From an uncultured Bacilli bacterium (lineage in GTDB: Bacteria > Bacillota_I > Bacilli_A > RF39 > UBA660): DNA of 64,000 bases. A program made the translations under genes and the position numbers. Each line of letters opens with the position of its first letter. The first letter of the stretch is position 1. The DNA is taken from contig CAKOHR010000001.1 in assembly GCA_934085825.1 (NCBI GenBank), positions 124,001 through 188,000 of the forward strand, given 5' to 3'. This document shows positions 27,315 to 38,486 of the stretch, piece by piece. Below the pieces are notes generated by a model that was not told the origin of the DNA, ran no database searches, and saw only the letters and a list, made by a program, of their open reading frames with translations.

Positions 27315-28358
27315 ATGAAAAACAGACTTATTATGTTATTAGGATTAGGGATAACAATTATGATTTTACCATTTTTAATAAATGTGTATTCAATATTTAG
27401 GATTATTGGGTTAATACTTGGAATTATTTTGATAACAGTTAGTCTGTGTTTAAAAAAGAAAAGAAATATATTCTTTATTATTTTAGTACCTATAATTTTA
27501 TTGGTATTTAGTTATGGCGTTGATACATTATTGTTTTATACTTTGAAAAGAGTTCCAGTATTTAGTTATGCAATTAAAAGTAGTAGTAAGGTCAAAACAT
27601 ATAACAGTTTCTTTTATAGAATTTATGATTGTGATGGAAAGTTAACTGTGGATTATGGCTATACTAAAAATTATGTTTGTGATAATAGTATGATTGAAAG
27701 CATTAATATTAATAAATTTATGCAAGATGCTGAGGAATCTTTTAAAAAATATCATCATAAATTTGTTCATATTTATGGAAAAATAAGTAAAATAACAGGA
27801 AATGAAAATATTGAACTTGCTTCATTTAGTCAAAGTAACGATACCTTGAATGGTTATGTAAACTTTAATTTGGATAATATATTGGTGGTTAGTACAGATG
27901 AAAATTTAAGTCAATATAGAATTTATGATTATATAGATGTTTATGGTAAGGTTTCTGAATATAATAATGGTAAGATAATTTTAACTGATACAAGGCTAGT
28001 GGCAAGTGATATATATGATTCATATAGTTTTGAAATAATTGCTAATGATAATGCTAGACTAACTAATTTAGTAAAAGAAAAAAATTATTATTATTATGGA
28101 ATAAATTCAGTGAATATTAAATATGATCATGATAATATTTATGAACTTAGTTATTTGTTAACTGATGAAAGATTTAAATTCAATGATTTAATAAAAGATA
28201 AAGAATTTGAAGTATTTAAAAATGATGAAGATAATGAAATTGCTAAAAAATATAAATTTGATAAATTTGATTATATAGAATGTAGTAATAATAAAAAAAT
28301 TGTTGCTAATACAAAAAATAATGTAGATGGAAGTATATGTGACTTAGAATTAGATTAA
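27315..28358 (+). CDS. Membrane-anchored hypothetical protein
   Basis: 347 residues. The first 80 residues form three hydrophobic helices. The rest is a soluble, probably extracytoplasmic domain containing HIYGKISKITG (about 152) and IDVYGKVSEYNNGKIIL (about 213), two similar strands that look like OB-fold-type beta units. I do not recognise a family. GAGGT lies 6-7 bases before ATG 27315; an in-frame ATG at 27309 is too close to it. It has its own promoter after the hup terminator and ends in a terminator fused to the rsmC promoter. Confidence 0.7.
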   Translation: MKNRLIMLLGLGITIMILPFLINVYSIFRIIGLILGIILITVSLCLKKKRNIFFIILVPIILLVFSYGVDTLLFYTLKRVPVFSYAIKSSSKVKTYNSFFYRIYDCDGKLTVDYGYTKNYVCDNSMIESININKFMQDAEESFKKYHHKFVHIYGKISKITGNENIELASFSQSNDTLNGYVNFNLDNILVVSTDENLSQYRIYDYIDVYGKVSEYNNGKIILTDTRLVASDIYDSYSFEIIANDNARLTNLVKEKNYYYYGINSVNIKYDHDNIYELSYLLTDERFKFNDLIKDKEFEVFKNDEDNEIAKKYKFDKFDYIECSNNKKIVANTKNNVDGSICDLELD

Positions 28359-28380
28359 GTGGCTAAAATATTTTGTTAAA

Positions 28381-28425
28381 ACTTGCACAAAACAATTGAC
28401 GAAGTGCAAGTTTTTATTGTATAAT
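28381..28425 (+). promoter_or_regulatory. Fused terminator and promoter upstream of rsmC
   Basis: ACTTGCAC (28381-28388) pairs with GTGCAAGT (28404-28411), followed by a T-rich tail: an intrinsic terminator. Its loop carries the -35 box TTGACG (28396-28401). After an 18-bp spacer comes -10 TATAAT (28420-28425). Confidence 0.75.
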
Positions 28426-28456
28426 AATTTTATAGCGAGAAAAGGGGAAAGTGCCT

Positions 28457-29056
28457 TTGGAACATTATTTTACAAACAATACAAATTTAAAAAGTGAGAT
28501 ACGAACACTCACATATAGATATGAAAATACACCATTTGAGTTTTTTAGTGACAATGGAGTTTTTGCTAAAAATAAAATAGATTATGCGTCAAGATTATTA
28601 ATTGAAACATTTTTAGAAAATCATAAAGATGTAAAAAAGTCAAATACACTTTTAGATGTTGGGTGTGGTTATGGTTTTCTGGGAATCGTAGCAGGAAAAT
28701 TATTAGATATAAATATAGAATTAGTTGATATAAATAAAAGAGCGCTTCATTTATGCGAAAGAAATATTAAGTTAAATGAAGTAAGAGGCAAAGCTTACGA
28801 AAGTAATGCTTATGAATGTGTAAAAAATAAATATGATTATATAATTACTAATCCACCGATTAGGGCAGGGAAAAATACTGTTTTGGAAATATTGAAAGGA
28901 GCTAAAAACCATCTTTTAGAAAATGGCGAATTATGGTTTGTCATAAATAAAGATCAAGGTGCTAAATCAATTAAAAAGACATTAGAAGAAGTCTATAGCA
29001 TTGAAGTTTTAGCAAAAAACAAAGGTTTTTATATCTTTAAAGCAAAAATTGATTGA
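28457..29056 (+). CDS. rsmC: RsmC-like 16S rRNA guanine-N2 methyltransferase (YbxB type)
   Basis: 199-residue class I SAM methyltransferase. SAM-binding LLDVGCGYGFLGIVAG lies near 64-79 and the catalytic NPPIRAGK near 132-139 is the N-P-P motif of base N-methyltransferases. In Bacillus the same gene (ybxB) lies directly before rpoB, as here. TTG 28457 is preferred: AAAGGGG is then 9 bases upstream and the protein starts EHYFTNN, as family members do; GTG 28451 is only 3 bases from the site. Its stop codon lies inside the -35 box of the rpoB promoter. Confidence 0.87.
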   Translation: MEHYFTNNTNLKSEIRTLTYRYENTPFEFFSDNGVFAKNKIDYASRLLIETFLENHKDVKKSNTLLDVGCGYGFLGIVAGKLLDINIELVDINKRALHLCERNIKLNEVRGKAYESNAYECVKNKYDYIITNPPIRAGKNTVLEILKGAKNHLLENGELWFVINKDQGAKSIKKTLEEVYSIEVLAKNKGFYIFKAKID

Positions 29057-29081
29057 CAAATTTACATTTTGGCTTTACAAT
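29053..29081 (+). promoter_or_regulatory. Predicted sigma-A promoter of rpoBC
   Basis: Consensus -35 TTGACA (29053-29058), 17-bp spacer, -10 TACAAT (29076-29081). The TGA stop of rsmC (29054-29056) is part of the -35. The leader to the GTG start is about 75 bases. Confidence 0.75.
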
Positions 29082-29162
29082 TTTAAATTGGTGGCGTATT
29101 TATTTTTTAAATAAAAACGAAAGAAGAAATAGTCTTAAAAAAATTGTGTATGGGGTGATATC

Positions 29163-32100
29163 GTGGCTTATAAAGTAAAAAAATTTGGTGACTATCGTGA
29201 AAGAAGAAGTTTTTCAAAGACGAAAAACGTTTTAGAGTTGAATGATTTATTGGAAGTTCAAAAGAAATCATACAAGGAATTTCTAGAAACAGGTATTAGA
29301 GAAATATTTGATGATTTATTTCCAGTTGAAAGCTTTACTGGTAATATTTCACTAGAATTTGGTGATTATTATTTTGATGAACCAAGATATTCAATCAAAG
29401 AAGCAAAAGAAAGAATGGTAAATTATGCCGCTCCATTAAAGGTTGAAGCACGTCTTTTTATTCATGAAACAGGTGAAGTAAAAGAACAAACAATCTTTCT
29501 AGGAGACATGCCACTTATGACAGATGCTGGAACATTTATCATAAATGGAGCAGAACGTGTAATTGTATCACAATTAGTTCGTAGTCCAAGTGTATATTTC
29601 AAAAAAGAAATAGATAAAAATGGACGTCATATTATTAGTGGTGAACTAATTCCTAATAAGGGAACTTGGCTAGAATATGAAACAGATGCTAGGGATGTTT
29701 TATATGTAAGAATTGATAGAACAAGAAAAGTAACTGTTACAACATTCTTAAGAGCTTTAGGTTTATCTAGTGATGAGGATATAATTAGTGTATTTGGTGA
29801 AGATGATTATATTAAGAATACATTAGAAAAAGATTCAACTAATAATACTGATGAAGCTTTAATTGAAATTTATGAAAAGTTAAGACCTGGTGAACCTGCA
29901 ACTCTTGATTCTTCAAAAAATCAATTAATTACAAGATTTTTTGATAGATTCCGTTATGATTTAGCAAAGGTTGGACGTTATAAATTTAACAAAAAGTTGA
30001 ATGTTTTAGATAGGCTTGAAGGATTAACTCTTGCTGAACCATTAATTGTTGATAATAAAACAATTGCAAAAGCTGGAGATGTTTTAAGTAAGAAATTACT
30101 TGAAGAATTAAAACCATATTTTGAAAATGGTTTAAATGTTAAAGATATTTTAATTAATGAAGAATTAGATGATTATAAATCTGTTCAAGTTGTTAAAGTT
30201 GTAGATCCTCTTGATGCAAAGAAAACATTTAATATTATTGGTGTTGATCAAACTGTTGATACTAAACGTTTAACCATTCCAGATGTTTATGCATCTTTGA
30301 ATTACTATATTGGTTTACATAAAGGTATTGGTTCTGATGATGAAATTGATAACTTAGGAAACCGTCGTGTTCGTCAAGTTGGAGAGCTTATTCAAAATCA
30401 ATTTAGAATTGGTATGTCAAGAATGGAAAGAGTTATTCGTGAAAGAATGACTACACAAGAACTTGATACTGTAACACCTAAAACTTTGATTAATATTAGA
30501 CCTGTTACAGCTGCACTTAAAGAATTCTTTGGGTCAAGTCAATTATCAAAATTCATGGATCAAATTAACCCAATTGCAGAACTTACTGATAAAAGACGTT
30601 TATCAAGTTTAGGACCTGGAGGGCTTTCTCGTGAACGTGCTGGTATGGATGTTCGTGACGTTAATGCATCACACTATGGTCGTATTTGTCCGATTGAATC
30701 ACCAGAAGGACAAAATATCGGTCTTATAACATCACTTGCTGGTTATGCTAAGGTTAATGATTATGGATTTATTATGACTCCATATCATAAAGTTGTTGAT
30801 GGTGTTGTAACTGATGAAGTATGTTATTTAACTGCTGATGAAGAAAGAGGACATGCAATTAGTCAAGCTGCTGTAAAACTTGATGAAAATGATAGAATTG
30901 TAGATGATGAAGTAGTAGCCCGTTTTAATGGTGATACTATTTATGTAAAACGTGAAAAAATTGATTATGTCGATGTTGCTCCAAGTCAAGTTGTTGCAAT
31001 TACAACAAGTTGTATTCCATTTTTGGAATTCGATGATGCTCACAGAACGTTAATGGGTGCTAATATGCAACGTCAAGCTGTTCCATTACTTACTTGTGAA
31101 GCACCAATTGTTGGTACTGGTGTTGAATGTATTGCAGCAAGAGATTCTGGTTCAACTATTGTAGCTAAAGCAGATGGTGTAGTTGAATATGCTGATGGCT
31201 TAAAAATTATAGTTAAAACTGCTGGTGGTAAGGATACATATCATTTAGCAAATTATGAAAGAAGTAATGCATCAAGTTGTATTAATCATCATCCAATTGT
31301 TAAAGCTGGAGATGCTATTAAACGCGGTCAAGTTATTGCTGATGGTCCATCTACAGATATGGGTGAGCTAGCACTTGGTAAAAACTTAACTGTTGCATTC
31401 ATGACATTCGAAGGTTATAATTACGAAGATGCTGTTATATTAAACGAAAGATTAGTAAAAGATGATGTTTATACATCACTTCATATATCACATTACGATA
31501 TTGATTGTCGTGATACTAAACTAGGACCAGAAGAAATTACAAGAGATATTCCAAATGTTGGCGAAGACGCTCGTAAGAACCTAGATAAAAATGGTATTGT
31601 AAGAATTGGTACTGAAGTTAGAGATGGTGATATTCTAGTTGGTAAAGTTACACCAAAAGGAGTACAAGAACTTACTTCAGAAGAAAAATTATTACATGCT
31701 ATATTTGGTGAAAAAACTCGTGAAGTTAGAGATACTTCACTACGTGTTGAACATGGTGCTGGTGGTATCGTTCATGATGTTAAAGTTTATACTAAAGAAA
31801 ATAGTGATGAACTTCCTGCTGGTGTTTCAAAAATTATCAGAGTTTATATTATTCAAAAACGTAAAATCCAAGTTGGGGATAAAATGTCAGGTCGTCATGG
31901 TAATAAAGGGGTTATTTCCCTTATACTTCCAGAAGAAGATATGCCATTCTTACCAAATGGTAAACCAGTAGATGTAATGCTTAATCCTTTAGGGGTTCCA
32001 TCTCGTATGAATATTGGACAAATCTTAGAATTACACTTAGGTATGGCTGGTAAAAAATTAGGTGTTCATTATGCAACTCCAGTATTTGATAGTGCAACCT

Positions 32101-32789
32101 GGGATGATATTTCTGAAGAAATGAAAGAAGCTGGTATGGCTCCAGATGGTAAAGTTGTTTTACATGATGGACGTACTGGAGAACCATTTGATCATAGAAT
32201 TAACGTTGGTGTTATGTACATGGTTAAATTACATCACATGGTTGATGATAAACTTCATGCTAGAGCAACAGGACCTTATTCCCTTGTTACTCAACAACCT
32301 TTAGGTGGTAAAGCTCAATTCGGTGGACAACGTTTCGGAGAAATGGAAGTTTGGGCACTATATGCTTATGGTGCATCACATGTTTTACAAGAAATTTTAA
32401 CTGTTAAAGCCGATGATATTACTGGTCGTGTTAAAGTATACGAATCACTAGTTAAAGGTAAAACTATTGATCAAGCTGGTGTTCCTGAAAGTTTCCGTGT
32501 TCTTGTTAAAGAATTCCAAGCTTTAGGATTAGATGTTCAAGTAATTGATAATGATGATAAAGTTGTAGAATTTAAAGATATTGAAGAAGACGAAGATGAT
32601 AATGAAGCATTTAGTATTAATGAGATAGATGTTACAACAAGTGAACTTAATAAAAATGATGAAATAGATGATAATCTTGATGACTTTGAAGATGATGGTT
32701 TCGAAGATGAAGATGATTTAGATAATTTGGAATTTCCAGGTGATACCTTAGATGAAGATATCATGGATGAAGGGGAAGGTGAAGAATAA
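29163..32789 (+). CDS. rpoB: RNA polymerase beta subunit
   Basis: 1208 residues, GTG start after GGGGTGAT. Catalytic subunit that with beta-prime forms the polymerase active centre. Clear signatures include [31 protein letters not shown] near 903-915, and [19 protein letters not shown]. In the rifampicin-binding segment, residues 463 and 476 are Lys and Asp where E. coli has Gln513 and His526. The C-terminal tail from about 1138 is a long acidic extension rich in Asp and Glu, beyond the usual end. It overlaps rpoC by one base (TAATG). Confidence 0.99.
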   Translation: MAYKVKKFGDYRERRSFSKTKNVLELNDLLEVQKKSYKEFLETGIREIFDDLFPVESFTGNISLEFGDYYFDEPRYSIKEAKERMVNYAAPLKVEARLFIHETGEVKEQTIFLGDMPLMTDAGTFIINGAERVIVSQLVRSPSVYFKKEIDKNGRHIISGELIPNKGTWLEYETDARDVLYVRIDRTRKVTVTTFLRALGLSSDEDIISVFGEDDYIKNTLEKDSTNNTDEALIEIYEKLRPGEPATLDSSKNQLITRFFDRFRYDLAKVGRYKFNKKLNVLDRLEGLTLAEPLIVDNKTIAKAGDVLSKKLLEELKPYFENGLNVKDILINEELDDYKSVQVVKVVDPLDAKKTFNIIGVDQTVDTKRLTIPDVYASLNYYIGLHKGIGSDDEIDNLGNRRVRQVGELIQNQFRIGMSRMERVIRERMTTQELDTVTPKTLINIRPVTAALKEFFGSSQLSKFMDQINPIAELTDKRRLSSLGPGGLSRERAGMDVRDVNASHYGRICPIESPEGQNIGLITSLAGYAKVNDYGFIMTPYHKVVDGVVTDEVCYLTADEERGHAISQAAVKLDENDRIVDDEVVARFNGDTIYVKREKIDYVDVAPSQVVAITTSCIPFLEFDDAHRTLMGANMQRQAVPLLTCEAPIVGTGVECIAARDSGSTIVAKADGVVEYADGLKIIVKTAGGKDTYHLANYERSNASSCINHHPIVKAGDAIKRGQVIADGPSTDMGELALGKNLTVAFMTFEGYNYEDAVILNERLVKDDVYTSLHISHYDIDCRDTKLGPEEITRDIPNVGEDARKNLDKNGIVRIGTEVRDGDILVGKVTPKGVQELTSEEKLLHAIFGEKTREVRDTSLRVEHGAGGIVHDVKVYTKENSDELPAGVSKIIRVYIIQKRKIQVGDKMSGRHGNKGVISLILPEEDMPFLPNGKPVDVMLNPLGVPSRMNIGQILELHLGMAGKKLGVHYATPVFDSATWDDISEEMKEAGMAPDGKVVLHDGRTGEPFDHRINVGVMYMVKLHHMVDDKLHARATGPYSLVTQQPLGGKAQFGGQRFGEMEVWALYAYGASHVLQEILTVKADDITGRVKVYESLVKGKTIDQAGVPESFRVLVKEFQALGLDVQVIDNDDKVVEFKDIEEDEDDNEAFSINEIDVTTSELNKNDEIDDNLDDFEDDGFEDEDDLDNLEFPGDTLDEDIMDEGEGEE

Positions 32790-35700
32790 TGATAGATGTT
32801 AGTAAATTTAAAGGTATTAAGGTTAGTATTGCCTCACCAGAAAAGATTCGTTCTTGGTCATATGGTGAAGTTAAAAAGCCTGAAACTATAAACTATCGTA
32901 CCCTTAAACCTGAAAGAGATGGATTATTCTGTGAAAAAATATTTGGACCAACAAAAGACTTTGAATGCTCATGTGGTAAATATAAGAGATTAAGATATAA
33001 AAATATTGTTTGTGATCGTTGTGGTGTTGAAGTAACTCGTTCAAAGGTAAGAAGAGAAAGAATGGGGCACATTGAACTTGCTGCTCCTTGTTCTCACATT
33101 TGGTTCTTTAAAGGTGTTCCATCTAAAATGGGACTTGTCCTAGACATGTCACCAAGGGATCTTGAAGAAGTACTATATTTCGTAAGTTATGTAGTTATTG
33201 ATCCAGGTGCAGCACCACTTGAAGTTAAACAAACTTTATCTGATAAAGAATATCGTGCTTATTATGAAAAGTATGGAAATACTTTTAAAGTAGGTATGGG
33301 TGCTGAAGCTATTAAAGAATTATTAAAACAAGTTGATATTGATAAAGAAGTTGAAGATTTAAGACGCGAACTTGAAGGTACAACTGGGCAAAAGAGAATT
33401 CGTCTTGTTAAAAGACTTGATTGTTTAGTTGCTTTCCAAGAATCTGGTAATAAGCCTGAATGGATGGTACTTGATGTTCTTCCAGTTATTCCACCAGAAC
33501 TAAGACCAATGATTCAACTTGATGGTGGTAGATTTGCAACTAGTGATTTAAATGACTTATATCGTAGAATTATCAATAGAAATAATCGTTTAAAGAAATT
33601 ACTAGAACTTGGTGCACCAACTATTATTGTTCAAAATGAAAAACGTATGCTTCAAGAAGCTGTTGACTCACTTTTTGATAATGGTAGAAGAGGAAGAAGT
33701 ATTACTGCAGCAAGTAATAGACCACTTAAAAGTTTATCTAGCATGCTTAAAGGTAAACAAGGACGTTTCCGTCAAAACTTACTTGGTAAGAGAGTTGACT
33801 ATTCTGGTCGTTCTGTTATCGTTGTTGGACCTAATCTTAAGATGCATCAATGTGGTCTTCCAAAAGAAATGGCTATTGAGCTATTTAAACCACATGTAAT
33901 TAATGGTATCGTTGAAAGAGGTTTAGCTCACAATATTAAAGGGGCTAAAAAATTAATAGATTCTCGTGATGAAGCAATTTGGGATATTGTTGAAGATGTA
34001 ATTACTGAACATCCAGTTCTTTTAAACAGAGCTCCAACACTACATAGACTTGGTATTCAAGCATTTGAACCAGTTTTAGTAGGTGGTAAAGCTATAAGAT
34101 TACATCCACTAGTTTGTGCAGGATTTAATGCTGACTTCGATGGTGACCAAATGGCTATCCATATTCCACTTTCTGAAGAAGCAAAAGCAGAAGCTAGAAT
34201 ATTAATGCTTAGTGCTAATAATATTCTAAATCCAAAAGACGGAAAACCAATTGTTACTCCATCACAAGATATGGTACTTGGTAACTGTTATTTAACAATT
34301 GAGTATGCTGGAGAAGAAAATGAAGGACATGTTTATAAAGATCCTAATGAAGCTTTAATGGCATATGAAAGAAAAGAAATAACTTTACATACAAGAATTG
34401 CTATTCCAGTTAATTCATTTAAATATAAATTATTTACTGAAGAACAAAGAGATAAATACTTAGTTACAACAGTAGGTAAATTAAAATTTAATGAAATTTT
34501 ACCTGATACATTCCCATATGTAGAGGAAGGTACTAAAGCTAATATTGAAGGAATTACACCAGATAAGTATTTCTTACCAATGGGTTCTAATATTCCTGGA
34601 GAAATAGCTAAAATGGAATTAGTTACTCCATTTGTTCAAAAGACTTTAGGTCAATTAATTGCTCAAGTATTTAAAAGATATAAAACAACTGAAACATCTA
34701 TAATGCTTGATAAATTAAAGAATTTAGGCTTCAAATATTCAACTATCGCTGGTATTACAGTATCTATTGCGGATGTTGTAAGAAGCGAACATAAAGGTGA
34801 AATAATAGATGCTGCTAAAGCTAAAGTTGATAAAATTAATAAACAATATCAAAGAGGTTTAATTACTGACGGTGAAAGATATCAAAATGTTATTGAAGTT
34901 TGGACTAAAGCAACTGATGATGTTAAGAACGAACTTAAAGCAATAAGTGAAAATGACTTTGATAATCCATTATTTATGATGATGAACTCAGGTGCTCGTG
35001 GTAAGATTTCAAACTTTACCCAACTTGCTGGTATGCGTGGTTTAATGGCAAAGCCAGATGGTTCAACTGTAGAAATTCCAATTACATCATCATTTATTGA
35101 AGGTTTGTCTGTGTCTGAATTCTTCTTATCAACACATGGTTCTCGTAAAGGTGATGCCGATACTGCGTTAAGAACTGCAGACTCAGGATACTTAACAAGA
35201 AGACTTGTTGATGTTGCTCAAGACATAATTGTTAAAGAATTTGATTGTGGTACTCATCAAGGGTTAGTGGTATATGACTTATTAAATGAAAAAGATAACT
35301 CAGTTATTGAACCACTTGCTGAACGTATTTTAGGTAGATACGCATCTAAGAAAATTGTTAATCCAGAAACTAAAGAAACTATTGTTGAAGCTGGAGAAAT
35401 GATTAATGAAAATGCTGTCATTAAAATTACTAAAGCTGGTATTAAAAAAGTTGAAATTAGAAGTGTTCTAACATGTAAATCAAATAATGGTGTATGTCAA
35501 AAATGTTATGGACGTAACCTTGCAACTGGTAATTTAGTTGAAAAAGGTGAAGCTGTTGGTATTATGGCTGCTCAATCAATTGGTGAACCAGGTACCCAAC
35601 TTACCATGCGTACATTCCATACCGGTGGTGTTGCATCTGGTGATGATATTACTCAAGGGCTTCCAAGAGTTGAAGAACTATTTGAAGCACGTATTCCAAA

Positions 35701-36490
35701 AGGTAAAGCTACGATTGCGGAAGTTGCTGGTAAAGTTATCGGTATTGAAGAAAACAATGGTAAACATACAATCACTATTGAAAATGAAGCTGGTTGTCAT
35801 GAACATATTACAAATTATAATATGAAACTTCGTGTTGCTATAGGTGATGAAGTTGTGGCTGGAGATAAATTAACTGAAGGTGTTATTTCACCAAAAGAAT
35901 TACTTGCTGTAACTGATCCACTTACTGCACAAGAATATATCTTGAAAGAAGTACAAAAAGTTTATAAATTACAAGGTGTTGATATTTCTGATAAACATAT
36001 TGAAATTATTTGTAAACGTATGATAAATAAGGTAAGAATTACGGATAGCGGAGATTCAGACTTTGTTGAAGGTCTTGCAGTATCTCTTAAAGAATTTACT
36101 GAAGGTAATAAACCAGTTATTATGGCTGGAAAAACACCGGCTAAGGGTAATCCAATTATGCTTGGTATTACTAAGTCTTCACTAGAAACTGATTCATTCT
36201 TATCTGCTGCATCATTCCAAGAAACAACTAGAGTACTTACTGATGCTGCTATTCATGGTAAAGTTGATAAACTTCAAGGTCTAAAAGAAAATGTTATTAT
36301 TGGTAAACTAATACCTGCAGGTACTGGTTATAGTGATTATAATAGTATTGATATAGAACTTGAAAAAGCTATTTTAGATGATGATGCTCAAGAGGTTCTT
36401 GAAGAAAAACTTATGGATAATGATGACATTATTGAAGATACTGAAGAAATCGTAAACGAAGTAGAAGAAATAGAAGAAGATGCTGAATAA
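32789..36490 (+). CDS. rpoC: RNA polymerase beta-prime subunit
   Basis: 1233 residues. The N-terminal zinc ribbon has the CSCG...CDRCG pattern (about 56-76), the Mg-binding [10 protein letters not shown] begins at 447, the trigger-loop/bridge-helix region includes [19 protein letters not shown], and the second zinc site is [13 protein letters not shown]. It carries a Glu/Asp-rich tail as RpoB does. The length is close to other Firmicutes. Translation is coupled to rpoB through TAATG. Confidence 0.99.
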   Translation: MIDVSKFKGIKVSIASPEKIRSWSYGEVKKPETINYRTLKPERDGLFCEKIFGPTKDFECSCGKYKRLRYKNIVCDRCGVEVTRSKVRRERMGHIELAAPCSHIWFFKGVPSKMGLVLDMSPRDLEEVLYFVSYVVIDPGAAPLEVKQTLSDKEYRAYYEKYGNTFKVGMGAEAIKELLKQVDIDKEVEDLRRELEGTTGQKRIRLVKRLDCLVAFQESGNKPEWMVLDVLPVIPPELRPMIQLDGGRFATSDLNDLYRRIINRNNRLKKLLELGAPTIIVQNEKRMLQEAVDSLFDNGRRGRSITAASNRPLKSLSSMLKGKQGRFRQNLLGKRVDYSGRSVIVVGPNLKMHQCGLPKEMAIELFKPHVINGIVERGLAHNIKGAKKLIDSRDEAIWDIVEDVITEHPVLLNRAPTLHRLGIQAFEPVLVGGKAIRLHPLVCAGFNADFDGDQMAIHIPLSEEAKAEARILMLSANNILNPKDGKPIVTPSQDMVLGNCYLTIEYAGEENEGHVYKDPNEALMAYERKEITLHTRIAIPVNSFKYKLFTEEQRDKYLVTTVGKLKFNEILPDTFPYVEEGTKANIEGITPDKYFLPMGSNIPGEIAKMELVTPFVQKTLGQLIAQVFKRYKTTETSIMLDKLKNLGFKYSTIAGITVSIADVVRSEHKGEIIDAAKAKVDKINKQYQRGLITDGERYQNVIEVWTKATDDVKNELKAISENDFDNPLFMMMNSGARGKISNFTQLAGMRGLMAKPDGSTVEIPITSSFIEGLSVSEFFLSTHGSRKGDADTALRTADSGYLTRRLVDVAQDIIVKEFDCGTHQGLVVYDLLNEKDNSVIEPLAERILGRYASKKIVNPETKETIVEAGEMINENAVIKITKAGIKKVEIRSVLTCKSNNGVCQKCYGRNLATGNLVEKGEAVGIMAAQSIGEPGTQLTMRTFHTGGVASGDDITQGLPRVEELFEARIPKGKATIAEVAGKVIGIEENNGKHTITIENEAGCHEHITNYNMKLRVAIGDEVVAGDKLTEGVISPKELLAVTDPLTAQEYILKEVQKVYKLQGVDISDKHIEIICKRMINKVRITDSGDSDFVEGLAVSLKEFTEGNKPVIMAGKTPAKGNPIMLGITKSSLETDSFLSAASFQETTRVLTDAAIHGKVDKLQGLKENVIIGKLIPAGTGYSDYNSIDIELEKAILDDDAQEVLEEKLMDNDDIIEDTEEIVNEVEEIEEDAE

Positions 36491-36549
36491 GCATTTTCTT
36501 TTTTAATATAAAAAAGTAAAAATGTTGCTTTTTTTTTTTTTTTTTTTTT
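36489..36549 (+). terminator. Terminator after rpoC with 21-T tract
   Basis: AGCATTTT pairs imperfectly with AAAATGTTGCT, followed by 21 consecutive T (36529-36549). The run also lies at the -35 position of the next promoter (-10 TATAAT at 36565-36570). Confidence 0.7.
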
Positions 36550-36576
36550 GATGTAAAATGGCTATATAATAGAATT

Positions 36577-36601
36577 AATATCGTGCGTGATATTGTTATA
36601 A
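36577..36601 (+). promoter_or_regulatory. Conserved 25-bp element of surface genes, copy 1
   Basis: ATATC-N6-GATAT inverted repeat followed by TTGTTATAA, located about 7 bases after the predicted -10 and 11 bases before the ATG. It matches 23 of 25 bases of 37909-37933 and 19 of 25 bases of 50228-50252, each upstream of a related surface-protein gene. Confidence 0.65.
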
Positions 36602-36612
36602 ATGGAGGTTAC

Positions 36613-37824
36613 ATGAAAAAGAAAATATTTATTCTATCAGTGTTTGTTTTATTAGTTGGTGTTGTAGTTATATATCATAATTATGATAAAAATAATGTAT
36701 TAAATGATACTGAATCTAAAGTTATAAAAAAAGAAAATACATTATCTATGATGTTAGAAACTGAGGCAGGTTCTGGTAAGTATGAAATGACAACAAGAAG
36801 TGATTGGCCTACAGAGGGATATGTTTTTAATAGTAAGTTGTCTAAATGTGAAAATGGTGGAGAACTAGCCTGGGATAATGAAAATAAAAGAGTACTTATG
36901 AGTGGTAATGTTTCCGATAAGTGCTATGTGTATTTTGATGTTGTCCCTTCTGTTGTATATCTTTCAGATTATGTAAAGTTCCTATACACTGGATTACAAG
37001 GTGACAATAATCTTTATTTTCATGATGCTAGTTTAGTTAATGGAGCTGGTGATAATTCATATAGATATGCAGGATCATCTTCAAGTGTAAATAACTATAT
37101 ATGTTTTGGAAGTTATGAAGCAACATGTCCAGAAGATAATTTGTATAGGATAATCGGAGTGTTTGGAGATAAAGTAAAAGTTGTAAAATATAGTGATATT
37201 GGATCATATGATACTTCAAAATATAATGCTACTTCATTTACAGATACAGAAGCCTATACAGCTTTAAATAGTACATTTATTGGTACACTTGGTGATGAAT
37301 GGCAAAATATGATATATCAAGAAAATTGGATTAGTGGGGAAATTAGTTCTAATGTATTAAGTCAAATAAGTTTAAAAAATAATACTTATAAAATTGAATT
37401 TCTTGCTGGTAGTGTAGCTAGTCCCTCTTTGATTGATTGGTATACTGCAAAAAAATGGTATACTGCTGAAAGTGATGCAGCTCATACATTATCAATGAAA
37501 ATTGGTACAATATCTATTAGTGAATTAAGGTATGCAATGGACAGTTCGAATTGGAATCTTTCAACTTTGGATAATACATCATGGTTGTATTATAGTAAGA
37601 ATGAAGCGTTTTATTTGTTTCATAGTTTTTCGGCTGGATCTGGTGATGCTTTTGGGTATTATATGACTACAGATGGAACTTTATATGTTTTCAGTACGCC
37701 TTCATATACATCTGATAATACTAAAATAACTACATATGTTAGACCATCATTTTATCTTACATCTTCTGTAATTTATGTTTCAGGCGATGGAAGTCAAAGT
37801 TCACCAATAAGAGTGGGAGTTTAA
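36613..37824 (+). CDS. Cell-surface protein with DUF6273-like C-terminal domain
   Basis: 403 residues. One N-terminal hydrophobic helix (KKKIFILSVFVLLVGVVVIY) acts as signal or anchor; the rest should be outside the cell. From about residue 115 it matches the C-terminal region of the large protein at 50272: both share NGAGDNSYR, VNNY-CFGS and LYRIIGVFGDKVK. It ends YVRPSFYLTSSVIYVSGDG and SPIRVGV, the C-type-lectin-like closing strand pattern. Unlike the 50272 gene, its 3' end is ordinary A+T-rich sequence. ATG 36613 follows GGAGG; a GTG frame starting inside the upstream element is not used. A role in adhesion or binding is inferred. Confidence 0.75.
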   Translation: MKKKIFILSVFVLLVGVVVIYHNYDKNNVLNDTESKVIKKENTLSMMLETEAGSGKYEMTTRSDWPTEGYVFNSKLSKCENGGELAWDNENKRVLMSGNVSDKCYVYFDVVPSVVYLSDYVKFLYTGLQGDNNLYFHDASLVNGAGDNSYRYAGSSSSVNNYICFGSYEATCPEDNLYRIIGVFGDKVKVVKYSDIGSYDTSKYNATSFTDTEAYTALNSTFIGTLGDEWQNMIYQENWISGEISSNVLSQISLKNNTYKIEFLAGSVASPSLIDWYTAKKWYTAESDAAHTLSMKIGTISISELRYAMDSSNWNLSTLDNTSWLYYSKNEAFYLFHSFSAGSGDAFGYYMTTDGTLYVFSTPSYTSDNTKITTYVRPSFYLTSSVIYVSGDGSQSSPIRVGV

Positions 37825-37908
37825 GTATTGAGTACTATTTTTTTGTCAAATTTTAATAATGTGTAAATGTGATACTTTTTTAGGCTAGAATAAGTATGCA
37901 GTAATGTA

Positions 37909-37933
37909 AATATCATGTGTGATATTGTTATAA
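37909..37933 (+). promoter_or_regulatory. Conserved 25-bp element of surface genes, copy 2
   Basis: ATATC-N6-GATAT followed by TTGTTATAA, 23 of 25 bases identical to 36577-36601. It lies 77 bases before the remnant gene at 38011. Confidence 0.65.
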
Positions 37934-38010
37934 GTTGAACTTACTTAATGTTATAATGAATTATGATTATATTTGCTATGCTGCTGATTTATATCGTTGA
38001 TGTATATTAA

Positions 38011-38368
38011 ATGGGTAATAAAGATAATAATACAATTCAAAGAAAGTACAATGATAAAGGTAATATAAAAAATAAAAAAACAAAAATAATAAGTATGGTT
38101 GCAATAGTAGCATTAACTTTAACTATAATAACCGCGACCTATGCAAATTTTAATGCAAGTGTAGGTTATCCAGCATCATCAGATATTAAATTAATGACAA
38201 TAATGTGAATACTTTTATATTTGCAACAGGTAGTTAAATTTTCTTTAGTATTAATTGAGAAATTTTTGCCAGTGGTAAAGAAAATTTAAGCGGAAGTACT
38301 TATGTTAGTGCGCTTCTTACGGCAAATAATAAGATGGAACTATGAATTCACCAATAAGAATAAACTGA
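38011..38368 (+). pseudogene. Decayed surface-protein gene
   Basis: The open frame 38011-38208 encodes a charged start, a hydrophobic helix ending ITATYANFNAS and then SSDIK, matching the N-terminus of the protein at 50272 (GATYAYFKA, SSDVN). A frameshift near 38195 moves the match to another frame (DNNVNTFIFATGS). Later fragments read ENLSGSTYVSALLTANN, and just before the end NSPIRIN followed by a stop, like SPIRVGV at the end of the 36613 protein. So the N-terminus, a middle piece and the extreme C-terminus remain around large deletions. A weak terminator follows. Confidence 0.75.
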
Positions 38369-38374
38369 ATAATA

Positions 38375-38403
38375 CTTGGTAGACTAAAAATCTATCAGGT
38401 TTT
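38375..38403 (+). terminator. Weak intrinsic terminator
   Basis: CTTGGTAGA pairs with TCTATCAGG using wobble pairs, followed by TTTT. Confidence 0.45.
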
Positions 38404-38486
38404 AACAATTAAATTTTGTAAACTTATAAAAAAATATTTCTATTATTTTAAAAGTATGATAGAATTATTTTAAGGAGGATAAGCAT

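Noticed and set aside
31639..32187. Alternative-frame ORFs inside rpoB and rpoC
   Set aside because: They are out-of-frame readings of highly conserved genes with no independent signals.
36583..36612. GTG start for the 36613 surface gene
   Set aside because: It lies within the conserved upstream element and has no ribosome site; the ATG at 36613 follows GGAGG and begins the signal helix.
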